Of a DNA stretch of 27,042 nt, positions 7,440 through 14,198 are shown one piece after another. The stretch lies in assembly GCA_050181295.1 (NCBI GenBank), contig JBFXDI010000048.1:1-27042 (forward strand), given 5' to 3'. Both the position numbers and the translations under genes were made by a program. The DNA comes from JBFXDI01 sp050181295 (GTDB taxonomy: Bacteria; Pseudomonadota; Alphaproteobacteria; Rhizobiales; Aestuariivirgaceae). Position 1 is the stretch's first letter. Each line of letters begins with the position of its first letter. The notes below the pieces were generated by a model. It ran no database searches and was not told the origin of the DNA. It was given only the letters and a program-made list of their open reading frames with translations.

Positions 7440-7889
7440 ATGGCAGCGACCCGCAAGGCCCCGAAGGTGGCTCAGATGTCGGCCGAGATTCCCCAGGACG
7501 CGGCGGACCTCGCGCGCCAGTCGGTGGATCAGGCGCAGGCGGCGTTCGACAGGGCGAGCGATTTCGCGCATGGCGGCGTGCAGATGTTCGACGCCACCGC
7601 TGGCGCGCTCAAGGCCAATGTGGCCGAGCTTCAGCTCAAGGCGATGGAGATCGCGCAGGCCAACACCAACGCGGTGTTCGCGCATCTGCACAAGCTTCTC
7701 GCGGTGAGCGGACCCGGCGAAGTTTTCCCGCTCACCCAGACCTTCGCCGCCGAGCAGGCCAAGTCGTTCCTGCAGCAGGTAGCCGAGGTCAATGAGCTGA
7801 CGCTCAAGTTCGCCACCGAGACCGCCAAGCCCGTGCAGGAAGGCGTGCTCAGGTCCTTCGACGGCGTGCGCAAGGCCTTCGAGGCCTAA
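7440..7889 (+). CDS. Phasin family protein (PHB granule surface protein)
   Basis: Phasins coat polyhydroxybutyrate granules. The 149-residue product is almost all amphipathic helix, rich in Ala, Gln, Glu and Lys and without cysteine or signal peptide. Heptad-like runs (AADLARQSVDQAQAAFDRAS, NVAELQLKAMEIAQANTNA, EQAKSFLQQVAEVNELTLKF) match the Phasin_2 family. The start is ATG 7440: AGGAG ends 6 nt upstream, whereas the ATG two codons earlier abuts the Shine-Dalgarno. The frame is open further upstream but that part covers the promoter. A palindromic operator precedes it and a terminator follows. No phaC or phaR gene is in the window. Confidence 0.9.
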   Translation: MAATRKAPKVAQMSAEIPQDAADLARQSVDQAQAAFDRASDFAHGGVQMFDATAGALKANVAELQLKAMEIAQANTNAVFAHLHKLLAVSGPGEVFPLTQTFAAEQAKSFLQQVAEVNELTLKFATETAKPVQEGVLRSFDGVRKAFEA

Positions 7890-7917
7890 GCCCCAAGCGC
7901 GATAAAGGGGAGACTGG

Positions 7918-7943
7918 AAGGCCCGCCTCAGCGCGGGCCTTTC
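7918..7943 (+). terminator. Rho-independent terminator after the phasin gene
   Basis: AAGGCCCGC (7918-7926) pairs with GCGGGCCTT (7933-7941) as a perfect 9-bp stem with a 6-nt loop, followed by a short TTC tract. It begins 28 bp after the phasin stop codon. Confidence 0.75.
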
Positions 7944-7946
7944 GGC

Positions 7947-7975
7947 TTGCAAAGCAGCATCCGTCGAACTAGGGT
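7947..7975 (+). promoter_or_regulatory. Predicted promoter of tRNA-His
   Basis: TTGCAA (7947-7952) and TAGGGT (7970-7975) are 17 bp apart, placing a start site about 12 nt before the mature tRNA 5' end. The -35 equals that of the phasin promoter; the -10 is weak. Confidence 0.4.
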
Positions 7976-7993
7976 CCGCGCGGATCTTGAAGG

Positions 7994-8069
7994 GCAGCTG
8001 TAGCTCAGTTGGTAGAGCGTCGGATTGTGGATCCGAAGGTCGTTGGTTCGAGACCAACCAGCTGTACCA
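7994..8069 (+). tRNA. tRNA-His (anticodon GTG), CCA encoded
   Basis: The 76-nt gene folds into a standard cloverleaf. The acceptor arms are GCAGCTG (7994-8000) and CAGCTGT (8059-8065), with a G1-U72 wobble at the end; the D loop holds AGCTCAGTTGGTAGAGC; the anticodon stem is TCGGA/TCCGA with loop TTGTGGA, anticodon GTG at 8027-8029; the T arm is GTTGG TTCGAGA CCAAC. The discriminator is A73 (8066) followed by encoded CCA. Most bacterial tRNA-His have G-1 paired with C73; A73 with U72 is the exception described for a large alphaproteobacterial group. Confidence 0.97.
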
Positions 8070-8244
8070 CTCGCCCGGACATCACCCGCCCTCTCGGTCC
8101 TATCCATGATCGTTCAAGCCGTGGCCCGTTCCTGAACGGCGGCTAACGAGGGCGCTTTGCCGGCGTTCAGGCGGGAAAGGTTACAACCGCGTCATGAACG
8201 GCCGGGCATTCCGCCAGACCGCCTGACAAAGGAAGGGCCTTCCC

Positions 8245-8418
8245 ATGATCCGCAACACCATCCTCGGCCTCGTCGCCGCCGCCTCGCTCGCGCTCACCGC
8301 CTCGGCGGCCTCCGCCGGCGGCTACTACAGCAGCTACGACTACGGCTACGACTCGGGCTACTCCACGACCTACACGACCACCTACACATCGTCCTACGAC
8401 AACTGCTACGGCTACTGA
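8245..8418 (+). CDS. Small secreted Tyr/Gly/Ser/Thr-rich protein (57 aa)
   Basis: The gene encodes 57 residues: a signal peptide (MIRNTILGLVAAASLALTAS, cleavage likely after ASA) and a mature tail of only about 33 residues made almost wholly of Gly, Tyr, Ser, Thr and Asp, with repeats such as YDYGYDSGY and TTYTTTYTSSY and a single Cys near the end. GGAAGGG precedes the ATG by 7 nt, codon use is strongly biased to C-ending codons like the neighbours, and a perfect hairpin terminator follows, so it is a real transcription unit. I do not recognise the family. Composition suggests an envelope or extracellular low-complexity protein. Confidence 0.75.
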   Translation: MIRNTILGLVAAASLALTASAASAGGYYSSYDYGYDSGYSTTYTTTYTSSYDNCYGY

Positions 8419-8437
8419 GCCTCGAAGCTCCCCGCCG

Positions 8438-8475
8438 AATGAAGGAGCCCCGGGAAACCGGGGCTCCTTCATTTT
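8438..8475 (+). terminator. Strong 16-bp hairpin terminator with GAAA tetraloop
   Basis: AATGAAGGAGCCCCGG (8438-8453) pairs perfectly with CCGGGGCTCCTTCATT (8458-8473) around a GAAA tetraloop, followed by TTCA on the plus strand. It ends the small secreted protein gene and lies between convergent genes, so it may also stop minus-strand readthrough, though no T-run follows on that strand. Confidence 0.85.
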
Positions 8476-8500
8476 CAGGGGTTGGCTATCCGCGGGGCTT

Positions 8501-8746
8501 TCACCCGCCGGCAAGACGCGGCAGAAGATGCACCTCGGCGTCCGCGGGGATGGGCTCGAACCAGGCGTCGCGAAAGATCGTGCCGTCGATCGAGATCGAG
8601 ACGCCGCGCTCGAGTTGCGGCTTGAGTCCGGGATGCGCCGATTCGAGCTTCTGCAGCAGCTCGCGCACGTTCGTGGCCTCGACCTGGAGCCGCGTCTCTC
8701 CGCCGACCAGCGGCTTGAGCGACCCCCAGACGACGACCGCGACCAT
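8501..8746 (-). CDS. MoaD/ThiS-family sulfur carrier protein
   Basis: The 81-residue protein has the ubiquitin-like beta-grasp pattern of MoaD (strand VAVVVWGSL, helix NVRELLQKLESAHPG, strand VSISIDGTI) and ends in the diagnostic Gly-Gly (HLLPRLAGG), the site adenylated and thiocarboxylated for sulfur transfer to molybdopterin. It is the last gene of the hydroxylase operon: one base separates its ATG from the stop of the Mo subunit (TGA-C-ATG). Known MoaD works in molybdopterin synthase; here no moaE is adjacent, so it may be a copy serving this enzyme or its sulfuration. That link is inferred from position only. Confidence 0.85.
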   Translation of the reverse strand: MVAVVVWGSLKPLVGGETRLQVEATNVRELLQKLESAHPGLKPQLERGVSISIDGTIFRDAWFEPIPADAEVHLLPRLAGG

Positions 8747-8747
8747 G

Positions 8748-11012
8748 TCAGGCCGTGGCCTTCGCGTCCCCGAGCGCCTTCAGGATGCGGGGCGGCGACA
8801 TGGGCAGATGCGTGAGCCTCACGCCCGCCGCGGCGGAGACCGCATTGGCGACGGCCGCGAGCGGCGGCACGATCGAGGTCTCGCCGACGCCCCTGACGCC
8901 ATAGGGATGGCCGGGATTAGGCACCTCCACGATCACCGTGTCGATCATTGGCAGGTCGGATGCGACCGGCATGCGATAGTCGAGGAAGCTCGCGTTCTGG
9001 AGCTTGCCGTCGCTGCCGTAGATGTATTCCTCGTTCAGGGCCCAGCCGATACCCTGCACGGCCCCGCCCTGGAACTGGCCCTCCACGTAGCTCGGATGCA
9101 CCGCCTTGCCGGCGTCCTGGCAGACCGTGTAGCGCAGGATTTTCACCGCGCCGGTCTCGGGATCGACCTCGGCATCGACGACATGGGTGGCGAAGCTCAC
9201 CCCGGCGCCGTCCACATTCACCTCGTGATGGCCGGCGATCGGCCCACCGGTGTTGGCGGCGACCTTGGCGATGTCGGCGAGCGAGAGCGGCTCGAAGTTT
9301 CCGGCATTGGCGCCGGCAGGGCGCGCATGGCCCTTCTCCCACACCACCGCGTCCTCGGGGATGCCCCACATCTTGGCGGCCCGCCCACAGAGCTTCTTGA
9401 TGGCGTCGCGCGCCGCCTGGATGGTGGCGAGCCCGCTTGCGAAGGTGACGCGGCTGCCGTCGGTCACGTCGTTGTAGCCGAGCGAGCCCGTGTCGGCGAC
9501 GACGGTCCTGACCTTATCGTAAGGAATGCCGAGTTCCTCCGCCGCCATGAGGCACATGGAGGCGCGCGAGCCGCCGATGTCGGGCGTGCCGACCGCCAGC
9601 GCCACCGTGCCGTCGATGTTGACGTTGAGCGACACGCAGGTCTCGCCGCCGAAGTTGAACCAGAAGCCGCAGGCGATGCCGCGTCCCTGATTGGCCCCAA
9701 GCGGCGCCTTGAGATGCGGATGCGCCTTGGCCGCCTCGAGCGTGGCCGAGAGCCCGATGGTGCCGAACTTCGGACCGTAGGAGGAGCGGCCGCCGGACTG
9801 CGAAGCGTTGAGCAGGCGGAGCTCCACGGGATCCATGCCGATCTTGCGCGCGAGCTCTTCCACCACGCTCTCGACCGCGAAGGCCGCCATCGGCGCGCCG
9901 GGCGCCCGGTAGGCTGCCTGCTTCGGCCGGTTGGTGACGACGTCGTAGCCGACGGTGCGCACGTGCTCGAGGTCGTAGCAGGCAAAGGCGCTCATGGCGC
10001 CCATGTCGACGGGAGCGCCCGTGAAGGCGCCGCCCTGGTACTTGAGCTCGGCCTCCGCGCCCATGATGCGGCCGTCCTTGCGGATGCCCATCTTGACCCG
10101 GATGCAGGTGCTCGAGGTCGGGCCTGACGCCTTGAACACCTCGGCGCGCGACATGACGACCTTCACCGGCCGGCCCGCCTTCCGCGACAGCGCCAGCGCC
10201 ACGGGCTCGATGAAGACCGTGGTTTTCCCGCCGAAGCCGCCGCCGATCTCCGACGCCGTGACGCGGAGCTTCGAGACGTCCATGCCGAGGAGCGCCGCGC
10301 AGGTGTTGCGCACCATGAAGTGCCCCTGCGTGCAGACCCAGATCTCGCCCTGGCCGTCGCCGCCGACGCTCGCGAGGCACGCATGCGGCTCGATATAGCC
10401 CTGGTGCGTCGCCTCGGTGCGGAAGGTCCGCTCGACCACGTGATCGGCCTTTGCGAATCCCTTCTCCACCTCGCCGTGCCCGAACTCGACCTTGCGGGCG
10501 ATGTTGGAGGGCTTCTTGGCGGAAGGGTCGCCGTCCGTGATCATGTCCTCGTGCAGGAGCGGCGCATCCGGGGCCATCGCGGCCTCGACGTCCGTCACAT
10601 GCGGAAGCACCTCGTAGTCGACCGCGATGAGCTTCAGCGCCTCGCGCGCCACCGACTGGCTGACCGCCGCCACGGCCGCCACCGCATGACCCTCATAGAG
10701 CGCCTTGCCGCGCGCCATGACGTTCATCAGCACGTCGCGGTGGGCCTCCGGCACCTCGGCCGAAAAATCCTCGCTCGTGACCACCGCCTTGACGCCGGGA
10801 AGCGACAGCGCCTTCGACGCATCGATCTTGCGGATGCGCGCATGCGCGTGCGGGCTCCGGAGGACTCTGCCGATCAGCATGCCCGGCGCCGTCATGTCGG
10901 CCCCGAAGCGGGCGCGGCCCGTCACCTTGTCGATGCCGTCGGGCCTGACGGGGCGCGTGCCGACGAGATCGAATGTGCGTCCCTTGTCCTCGCTCTTCAC
11001 CTTCTGGAGCAT
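8748..11012 (-). CDS. Molybdenum hydroxylase large (Mo-binding) subunit, xanthine dehydrogenase family
   Basis: The 754-residue subunit holds the molybdopterin site where the substrate is hydroxylated with oxygen from water. Family features include the N-terminal domain VTGRARFGADM, the Mo-site loops TQGHFMVRN and EIGGGFGGK, QAAYRAPGAPMAAFAVE, and the catalytic glutamate E711 in VRGVGETS. The active-site loop is AYRAPGAP, not the AYRCSFR or AYRGAGR of form I/II CO dehydrogenases, so CO is not the substrate; an N-heterocycle or aldehyde is likelier. Length fits a separate-subunit enzyme. I start it at ATG 11012, 4 nt after the 2Fe-2S subunit stop; the open frame runs upstream within that gene. 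Confidence 0.93.
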   Translation of the reverse strand: MLQKVKSEDKGRTFDLVGTRPVRPDGIDKVTGRARFGADMTAPGMLIGRVLRSPHAHARIRKIDASKALSLPGVKAVVTSEDFSAEVPEAHRDVLMNVMARGKALYEGHAVAAVAAVSQSVAREALKLIAVDYEVLPHVTDVEAAMAPDAPLLHEDMITDGDPSAKKPSNIARKVEFGHGEVEKGFAKADHVVERTFRTEATHQGYIEPHACLASVGGDGQGEIWVCTQGHFMVRNTCAALLGMDVSKLRVTASEIGGGFGGKTTVFIEPVALALSRKAGRPVKVVMSRAEVFKASGPTSSTCIRVKMGIRKDGRIMGAEAELKYQGGAFTGAPVDMGAMSAFACYDLEHVRTVGYDVVTNRPKQAAYRAPGAPMAAFAVESVVEELARKIGMDPVELRLLNASQSGGRSSYGPKFGTIGLSATLEAAKAHPHLKAPLGANQGRGIACGFWFNFGGETCVSLNVNIDGTVALAVGTPDIGGSRASMCLMAAEELGIPYDKVRTVVADTGSLGYNDVTDGSRVTFASGLATIQAARDAIKKLCGRAAKMWGIPEDAVVWEKGHARPAGANAGNFEPLSLADIAKVAANTGGPIAGHHEVNVDGAGVSFATHVVDAEVDPETGAVKILRYTVCQDAGKAVHPSYVEGQFQGGAVQGIGWALNEEYIYGSDGKLQNASFLDYRMPVASDLPMIDTVIVEVPNPGHPYGVRGVGETSIVPPLAAVANAVSAAAGVRLTHLPMSPPRILKALGDAKATA

Positions 11013-11016
11013 GGCG

Positions 11017-11493
11017 TCACCCCGCGCGCATTTCTTGGGCGGTGTCGAGCACCGCGCGGACGATTTTGTCGTATCCGGTACATCGGCAGAGATTGCCCGC
11101 GAGCCAGTAGCGGACCTCCGTCTCGCTCGGATCGGGATTGCGCTCGATGAGCGCCTTGGCGGCGACCAGGAAGCCCGGCGTGCAGATGCCGCACTGAAGC
11201 GCCGCATGCTCGAGGAACTTCCGCTGCAAGGGATGCAGCTCCTCGCCCCTGGCCATGCCCTCGATCGTCTCGACCTTGCGGCCCTTCGCCTCCGCTCCGA
11301 GCACCAGGCAGGAGCAGACGAGCCGTCCGTCCAGGATCACGCTGCAGGCGCCGCAGTCGCCCGTGCCGCAGCCCTCCTTGCTGCCGGTGAGGCCGAGCCG
11401 GTCGCGCAGCACGTCGAGCAGGGTCTCGTCCGCCTCGCAAAGATATTCGACGGCATCGCCGTTGATGGTGGTCTCGACATGCATCTGCGTCAT
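11017..11493 (-). CDS. Molybdenum hydroxylase small subunit, two [2Fe-2S] clusters
   Basis: The 158-residue protein passes electrons from the Mo site to FAD. It has a plant-ferredoxin cluster site C42, C47, C50, C62 (EGCGTGDCGAC...C) and the second, helical cluster site C101, C104, C136, C138 (LQCGICTPG ... NLCRCTGY). All eight ligands are present and the length is normal for CoxS/XdhC-type small subunits. Its ATG overlaps the stop of the FAD subunit gene (ATGA), so translation is coupled. Confidence 0.95.
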   Translation of the reverse strand: MTQMHVETTINGDAVEYLCEADETLLDVLRDRLGLTGSKEGCGTGDCGACSVILDGRLVCSCLVLGAEAKGRKVETIEGMARGEELHPLQRKFLEHAALQCGICTPGFLVAAKALIERNPDPSETEVRYWLAGNLCRCTGYDKIVRAVLDTAQEMRAG

Positions 11494-12353
11494 TTGCTGG
11501 CCTTTGCTCTTTCATAGGCGATGACGGCCGCGCGCCTCGTCAGCACGCCGGCCACCTTGATCCGGAATTCCTTGGTGCCGCGCCGGTCGTCGATCGGGCG
11601 GCAGGCGGCGGAGGCCGCCTCGGCGGCGCGAGCCAATGCCTTTTCCTCGAGCTGCGTGCCGACGAGCGCCTTGGCCGCCTCCTCGACCAGCAGCACCCGG
11701 GGCGCCACCGCGCCGAGCGCCACGCGGGCGGCCGTGCAGGTGCCTTTGGGGTCGAGCGTGAGGCTCACGCCGGCGCCCACCACCGCGATGTCCATCTCGG
11801 TCCTCGGGATGAAGCGCAGATAGGCGTCGCAGGCGCGGGGTGGTCTTGCCGGCAGGAAGACCGATTCGACGATCTCGCCCTTCTGAAGCGATGTCTTGCC
11901 GGGGCTGACGGCGACGTCGATCGCCGGCAGGTCGCGCATGCCGCCGGGGCCTGTGATCCGCACCGTGGCGTCGGCCGCGACCATGGCCGGCACGCTGTCG
12001 GCGGCGGGCGAAGCGTTGCAGAGATTGCCGACGACGGTGGCGCGTCCCTGGATCTGCGTCGAGCCGATGAGGTTCGCGGCCTCGACCAGGCCCGGCCATG
12101 CCTTGCGCAGCGCCGCATTCTCGCCGAGCGCGGCGGAGGAAACGGCGGCGCCGATGCGGAAGCCGCCGGATTCCTCCGTGATCGAGGAAAGGCCGGGAAT
12201 GCGTTTGATGTCGAGCAGCAGGTCGGGCTCGATCATGCCCGACTTGAGCTGCGCGAGGATGTCGGTGCCGCCTGCCAGGATGCGGGCAAGGCCTGTCTCG
12301 GCGTGAAGCAGCTTCACGGCCGTGTCGAGCGAATCGGGAGCGATGTATCGCAA
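11490..12353 (-). CDS. Molybdenum hydroxylase medium (FAD-binding) subunit
   Basis: This 287-residue subunit binds FAD and hands electrons to the acceptor. The CoxM-like FAD motifs are ILAGGTDILAQLKSG (about 25-39) and the TVVGNLCNASPAAD segment (about 106-119), and the C-terminal domain contains RGTKEFRIKVAGVLTRRA. It is the first gene of a four-gene operon (FAD, 2Fe-2S, Mo, MoaD-like). The start is a TTG at 12353 that gives the conserved MRYIAP opening; AGGTGG lies 4 nt upstream but is inside a hairpin, which with the weak start codon may keep expression low. Confidence 0.93.
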   Translation of the reverse strand: MRYIAPDSLDTAVKLLHAETGLARILAGGTDILAQLKSGMIEPDLLLDIKRIPGLSSITEESGGFRIGAAVSSAALGENAALRKAWPGLVEAANLIGSTQIQGRATVVGNLCNASPAADSVPAMVAADATVRITGPGGMRDLPAIDVAVSPGKTSLQKGEIVESVFLPARPPRACDAYLRFIPRTEMDIAVVGAGVSLTLDPKGTCTAARVALGAVAPRVLLVEEAAKALVGTQLEEKALARAAEAASAACRPIDDRRGTKEFRIKVAGVLTRRAAVIAYERAKASK

Positions 12354-12356
12354 GGG

Positions 12357-12381
12357 GCCACCTGTCTTGACGTGAGGTGGC
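12357..12381 (-). promoter_or_regulatory. Leader hairpin that buries the Shine-Dalgarno of the hydroxylase operon
   Basis: In the minus-strand transcript GCCACCT (12381-12375) can pair with AGGTGGC (12363-12357), a perfect 7-bp stem with an 11-nt loop. The 3' arm is the Shine-Dalgarno (AGGTGG) 4 nt before the TTG start, so folding would hide the ribosome site. The rest of the gap up to 12528 is GC-rich with no gene I can support. Confidence 0.5.
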
Positions 12382-12528
12382 GAAACCTAGCCGGTCTGCA
12401 GGGCGCCCGGCAAGCTTGGAGAGAGCGCGCGCAACTAGGCCCCGCGCGCCGCGCGGAGCCTGCCTTGCCTGGAGGGTGCGCGCCCCCGCGCCCCTCGCAA
12501 GAGGGCGGCGGGGCGCCGCCCCTAAAAA

Positions 12529-12837
12529 CTAGTCCGCGAGAACCGCCTCGAAGCCCTCGAAGTTCGGATGTCCCATGTAGAGCGGCTTGTTGTCGCCGGC
12601 GCCCTTGTGGGCGGCGCGGAAGGCATCCGACTTGGTCCAGTTGACGAAGTCGTCCTGCGATTTCCACACCGTATGCGAGGCATAGAGCGTGTGGTCGTCG
12701 GCGGCGGGGCCTTTCAGGAGGTGGAAGCTCACGAAGCCCTGCATGTCGCTCAGGTGCCTGTCCCGCTTCCGCCAGACGTCCTCGAAGGCCTCTTCCGAGC
12801 CCTGCTTTACCTTGAAGCGGTTCATCGCGATGTACAT
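12529..12837 (-). CDS. hmuQ: Heme-degrading monooxygenase HmuQ (IsdG-like fold)
   Basis: The 102-residue ABM-fold protein would open the heme ring and release iron in the cytoplasm. The residues N6, W67 and H77 fall exactly where the catalytic Asn/Trp/His triad of IsdG-type enzymes lies. Phrases such as GFVSFHLLKGP, HTLYASHTVW and FRAAHKGAGDNKPLYMGHP match the Bradyrhizobium HmuQ group. It is divergent from hmuP-TUV, fitting breakdown of heme those genes import. ATG 12837 is chosen because AAGGAGAG lies about 8 nt upstream; the open frame upstream covers its promoter. A clear terminator is not seen downstream, only a GC-rich stem (12503-12521). Confidence 0.92.
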   Translation of the reverse strand: MYIAMNRFKVKQGSEEAFEDVWRKRDRHLSDMQGFVSFHLLKGPAADDHTLYASHTVWKSQDDFVNWTKSDAFRAAHKGAGDNKPLYMGHPNFEGFEAVLAD

Positions 12838-12886
12838 TCCACGTCTCTCCTTGGCGTTCTGAGCATCCGGCCCCGATCGGCAGCCG

Positions 12887-12892
12887 ATTATA
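12887..12892 (-). promoter_or_regulatory. -10 box of hmuQ
   Basis: On the minus strand these bases read TATAAT, a perfect -10 hexamer, 50 bp before the hmuQ ATG and preceded by no good -35. A weak -35 suggests dependence on an activator, but no site for one can be named. Confidence 0.5.
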
Positions 12893-12935
12893 TCGCCTTT
12901 GCAGGACGTTAGCGTTCCCCCCATGCGAAGGCGGC

Positions 12936-12982
12936 TTGACCTCTATCAAAATCCGACTAAAACGGTCAACAATTGATTTGAC
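12936..12982 (+). promoter_or_regulatory. Predicted hmuP promoter with two inverted repeats
   Basis: TTGACC (12936-12941) and TAAAAC (12958-12963) are 16 bp apart and form a plausible promoter for hmuP-TUV. Two small inverted repeats overlap it: TTGA-N6-TCAA (12936-12949) on the -35, and GTCAA-N8-TTGAC (12965-12982) just after the -10. They are candidate operators for an iron or heme regulator; neither matches the Irr box (TTTAGAA-N3-TTCTAAA) well. Confidence 0.4.
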
Positions 12983-13052
12983 TGCCAGGAACGGGAGCGG
13001 GCATGGCCGGAATCGCAGCGAAAAGACACCCCCTCGCAGGATCCTCGTGGCC

Positions 13053-13250
13053 ATGACGGCGAGGCCCGTGCCGCAACCCGGCGAGGCGCGCGAGGAGGCT
13101 TTCGAGGAGCGGGAGCGGGGCCGCCCGTCCCAGCGCCGGTTCCGCGCGGAAGAACTCTTCGCCGGCACCCGCGAGATCATCATCGAGCATCAGGAGGCCG
13201 ATTACCGGCTGCGCCTGACCTCGAAGGGCAAGCTCATCCTGACGCGCTGA
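13053..13250 (+). CDS. hmuP: Hemin uptake protein HmuP
   Basis: HmuP (HemP family) is a small protein required for heme uptake gene expression in rhizobia. The 65-residue product has the family core in its last 35 residues: RFRAEELFAGTREIIIEHQE followed by YRLRLTSKGKLILTR, ending in the typical basic tail. The N-terminus is charged and variable. The start is uncertain: ATG 13053 is given, but a GTG at 13047 has AGGA at better spacing (5 nt). It opens the hmuP-hmuT-hmuU-hmuV operon, 21 bp before hmuT, divergent from hmuQ. Confidence 0.88.
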   Translation: MTARPVPQPGEAREEAFEERERGRPSQRRFRAEELFAGTREIIIEHQEADYRLRLTSKGKLILTR

Positions 13251-13271
13251 GCGCAAAGCGAGGGTATTCAG

Positions 13272-14198
13272 ATGCAGAATGTCATCGGCGCTAGCCGCCG
13301 CCTCGGTCTGCGCGCACTGGCCGCGCTCGCCGTCCTCATGCTCCTGCTTCCAGGAGAGGCGGAAGCAGGATCGCAGGACGCCAAGCGCATCGTCGCCATC
13401 GGCAGCGCCGTGGTCGAGACGCTCTATGCGCTGGGCGTCGAGGATCGGATCGCCGCCATCGACACGACCGCCGTCTATCCCGCCCGGGCGCTCAAGGAGA
13501 AGCCCAATGTCGGCTACATGCGGGCGCTCTCGGCCGAGGGCGTGCTGGCGCTCGATCCCGATCTCATCATCGCCGAGGAGGGAGCGGGGCCGGCCAATGT
13601 CGTCGAGGTGCTGAAGCAGGCCTCCGTTCCCTATGTCACCATTCCCAGGACGCCGACCGCGGATGGTCTTGAGGATGCGATCCGCCTCATCGGCCGCACC
13701 GTCGGCAAGGAGAAGGAGGCGGACGAGATCGCGAGCGCCGTGGGCGAGGACCTGGCCATGGTGTCGCGGGACGTCGCCAAGGTGGAGAAGCCGGTGCGCG
13801 TGCTCTTCGCGCTGAGCTTCACCGGCGGACGCGTCATGGCGGCCGGCCGCCACACGACGGCCGAGGGGATCATCGCGCTCGCCGGCGCGAGGAACGCGCT
13901 CGAAGGCTTCGAGGGCTACAAGCAGGCCTCCGACGAGGCCATCTCGACTTCCGCCCCCGAAGTCGTGCTTTCCATGGCGCGCGAGGGCCATGCCATGACG
14001 CCGGAGACCATCTTCGCAACACCCGCCTTCAGCCAGACGCCGGCGGCTGAGAAGAAGCGCTTCATCGCCATGAACGGCACGCTGCTTCTGGGCTTCGGCC
14101 CCCGCACGGCGAAGGCCGCGCACGAGTTGGCGCGCGCGCTTTATCCCGATCTCGCGCTGACGCCGTTGCCGGAGCGTGCCTGGACGAAGGATGACTAG
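13272..14198 (+). CDS. hmuT: Periplasmic heme-binding protein HmuT
   Basis: HmuT captures heme in the periplasm and delivers it to HmuUV. The 308-residue precursor has a signal peptide (hydrophobic ALAALAVLMLLLPG, about 15-28, cleavage near EAEA-G). The mature part is a class III binding protein: KRIVAIGSAVVETLYALGVEDR at the start of the N-lobe, PNVGYMRALSAEG with Y82 as the probable heme axial ligand by analogy to ShuT/PhuT, LDPDLIIAEE, and a helix backbone between lobes. GAGGG precedes the ATG. Its end overlaps hmuU by 8 bp. Confidence 0.93.
   Translation: MQNVIGASRRLGLRALAALAVLMLLLPGEAEAGSQDAKRIVAIGSAVVETLYALGVEDRIAAIDTTAVYPARALKEKPNVGYMRALSAEGVLALDPDLIIAEEGAGPANVVEVLKQASVPYVTIPRTPTADGLEDAIRLIGRTVGKEKEADEIASAVGEDLAMVSRDVAKVEKPVRVLFALSFTGGRVMAAGRHTTAEGIIALAGARNALEGFEGYKQASDEAISTSAPEVVLSMAREGHAMTPETIFATPAFSQTPAAEKKRFIAMNGTLLLGFGPRTAKAAHELARALYPDLALTPLPERAWTKDD

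Noticed and set aside
8157..10127. 656-codon plus-strand open frame
   Set aside because: It runs through a small secreted protein gene, a terminator and the antisense of the Mo-hydroxylase; no recognisable domain.
8748..12353. Aerobic CO dehydrogenase (coxMSL)
   Set aside because: The Mo-subunit active-site loop is AYRAPGAP, not AYRCSFR or AYRGAGR, and no CoxD/E/F/G genes are present.
12503..12521. GC stem after hmuQ as a terminator
   Set aside because: In hmuQ's direction the T-run comes before the stem, not after it, so it is not a normal intrinsic terminator.
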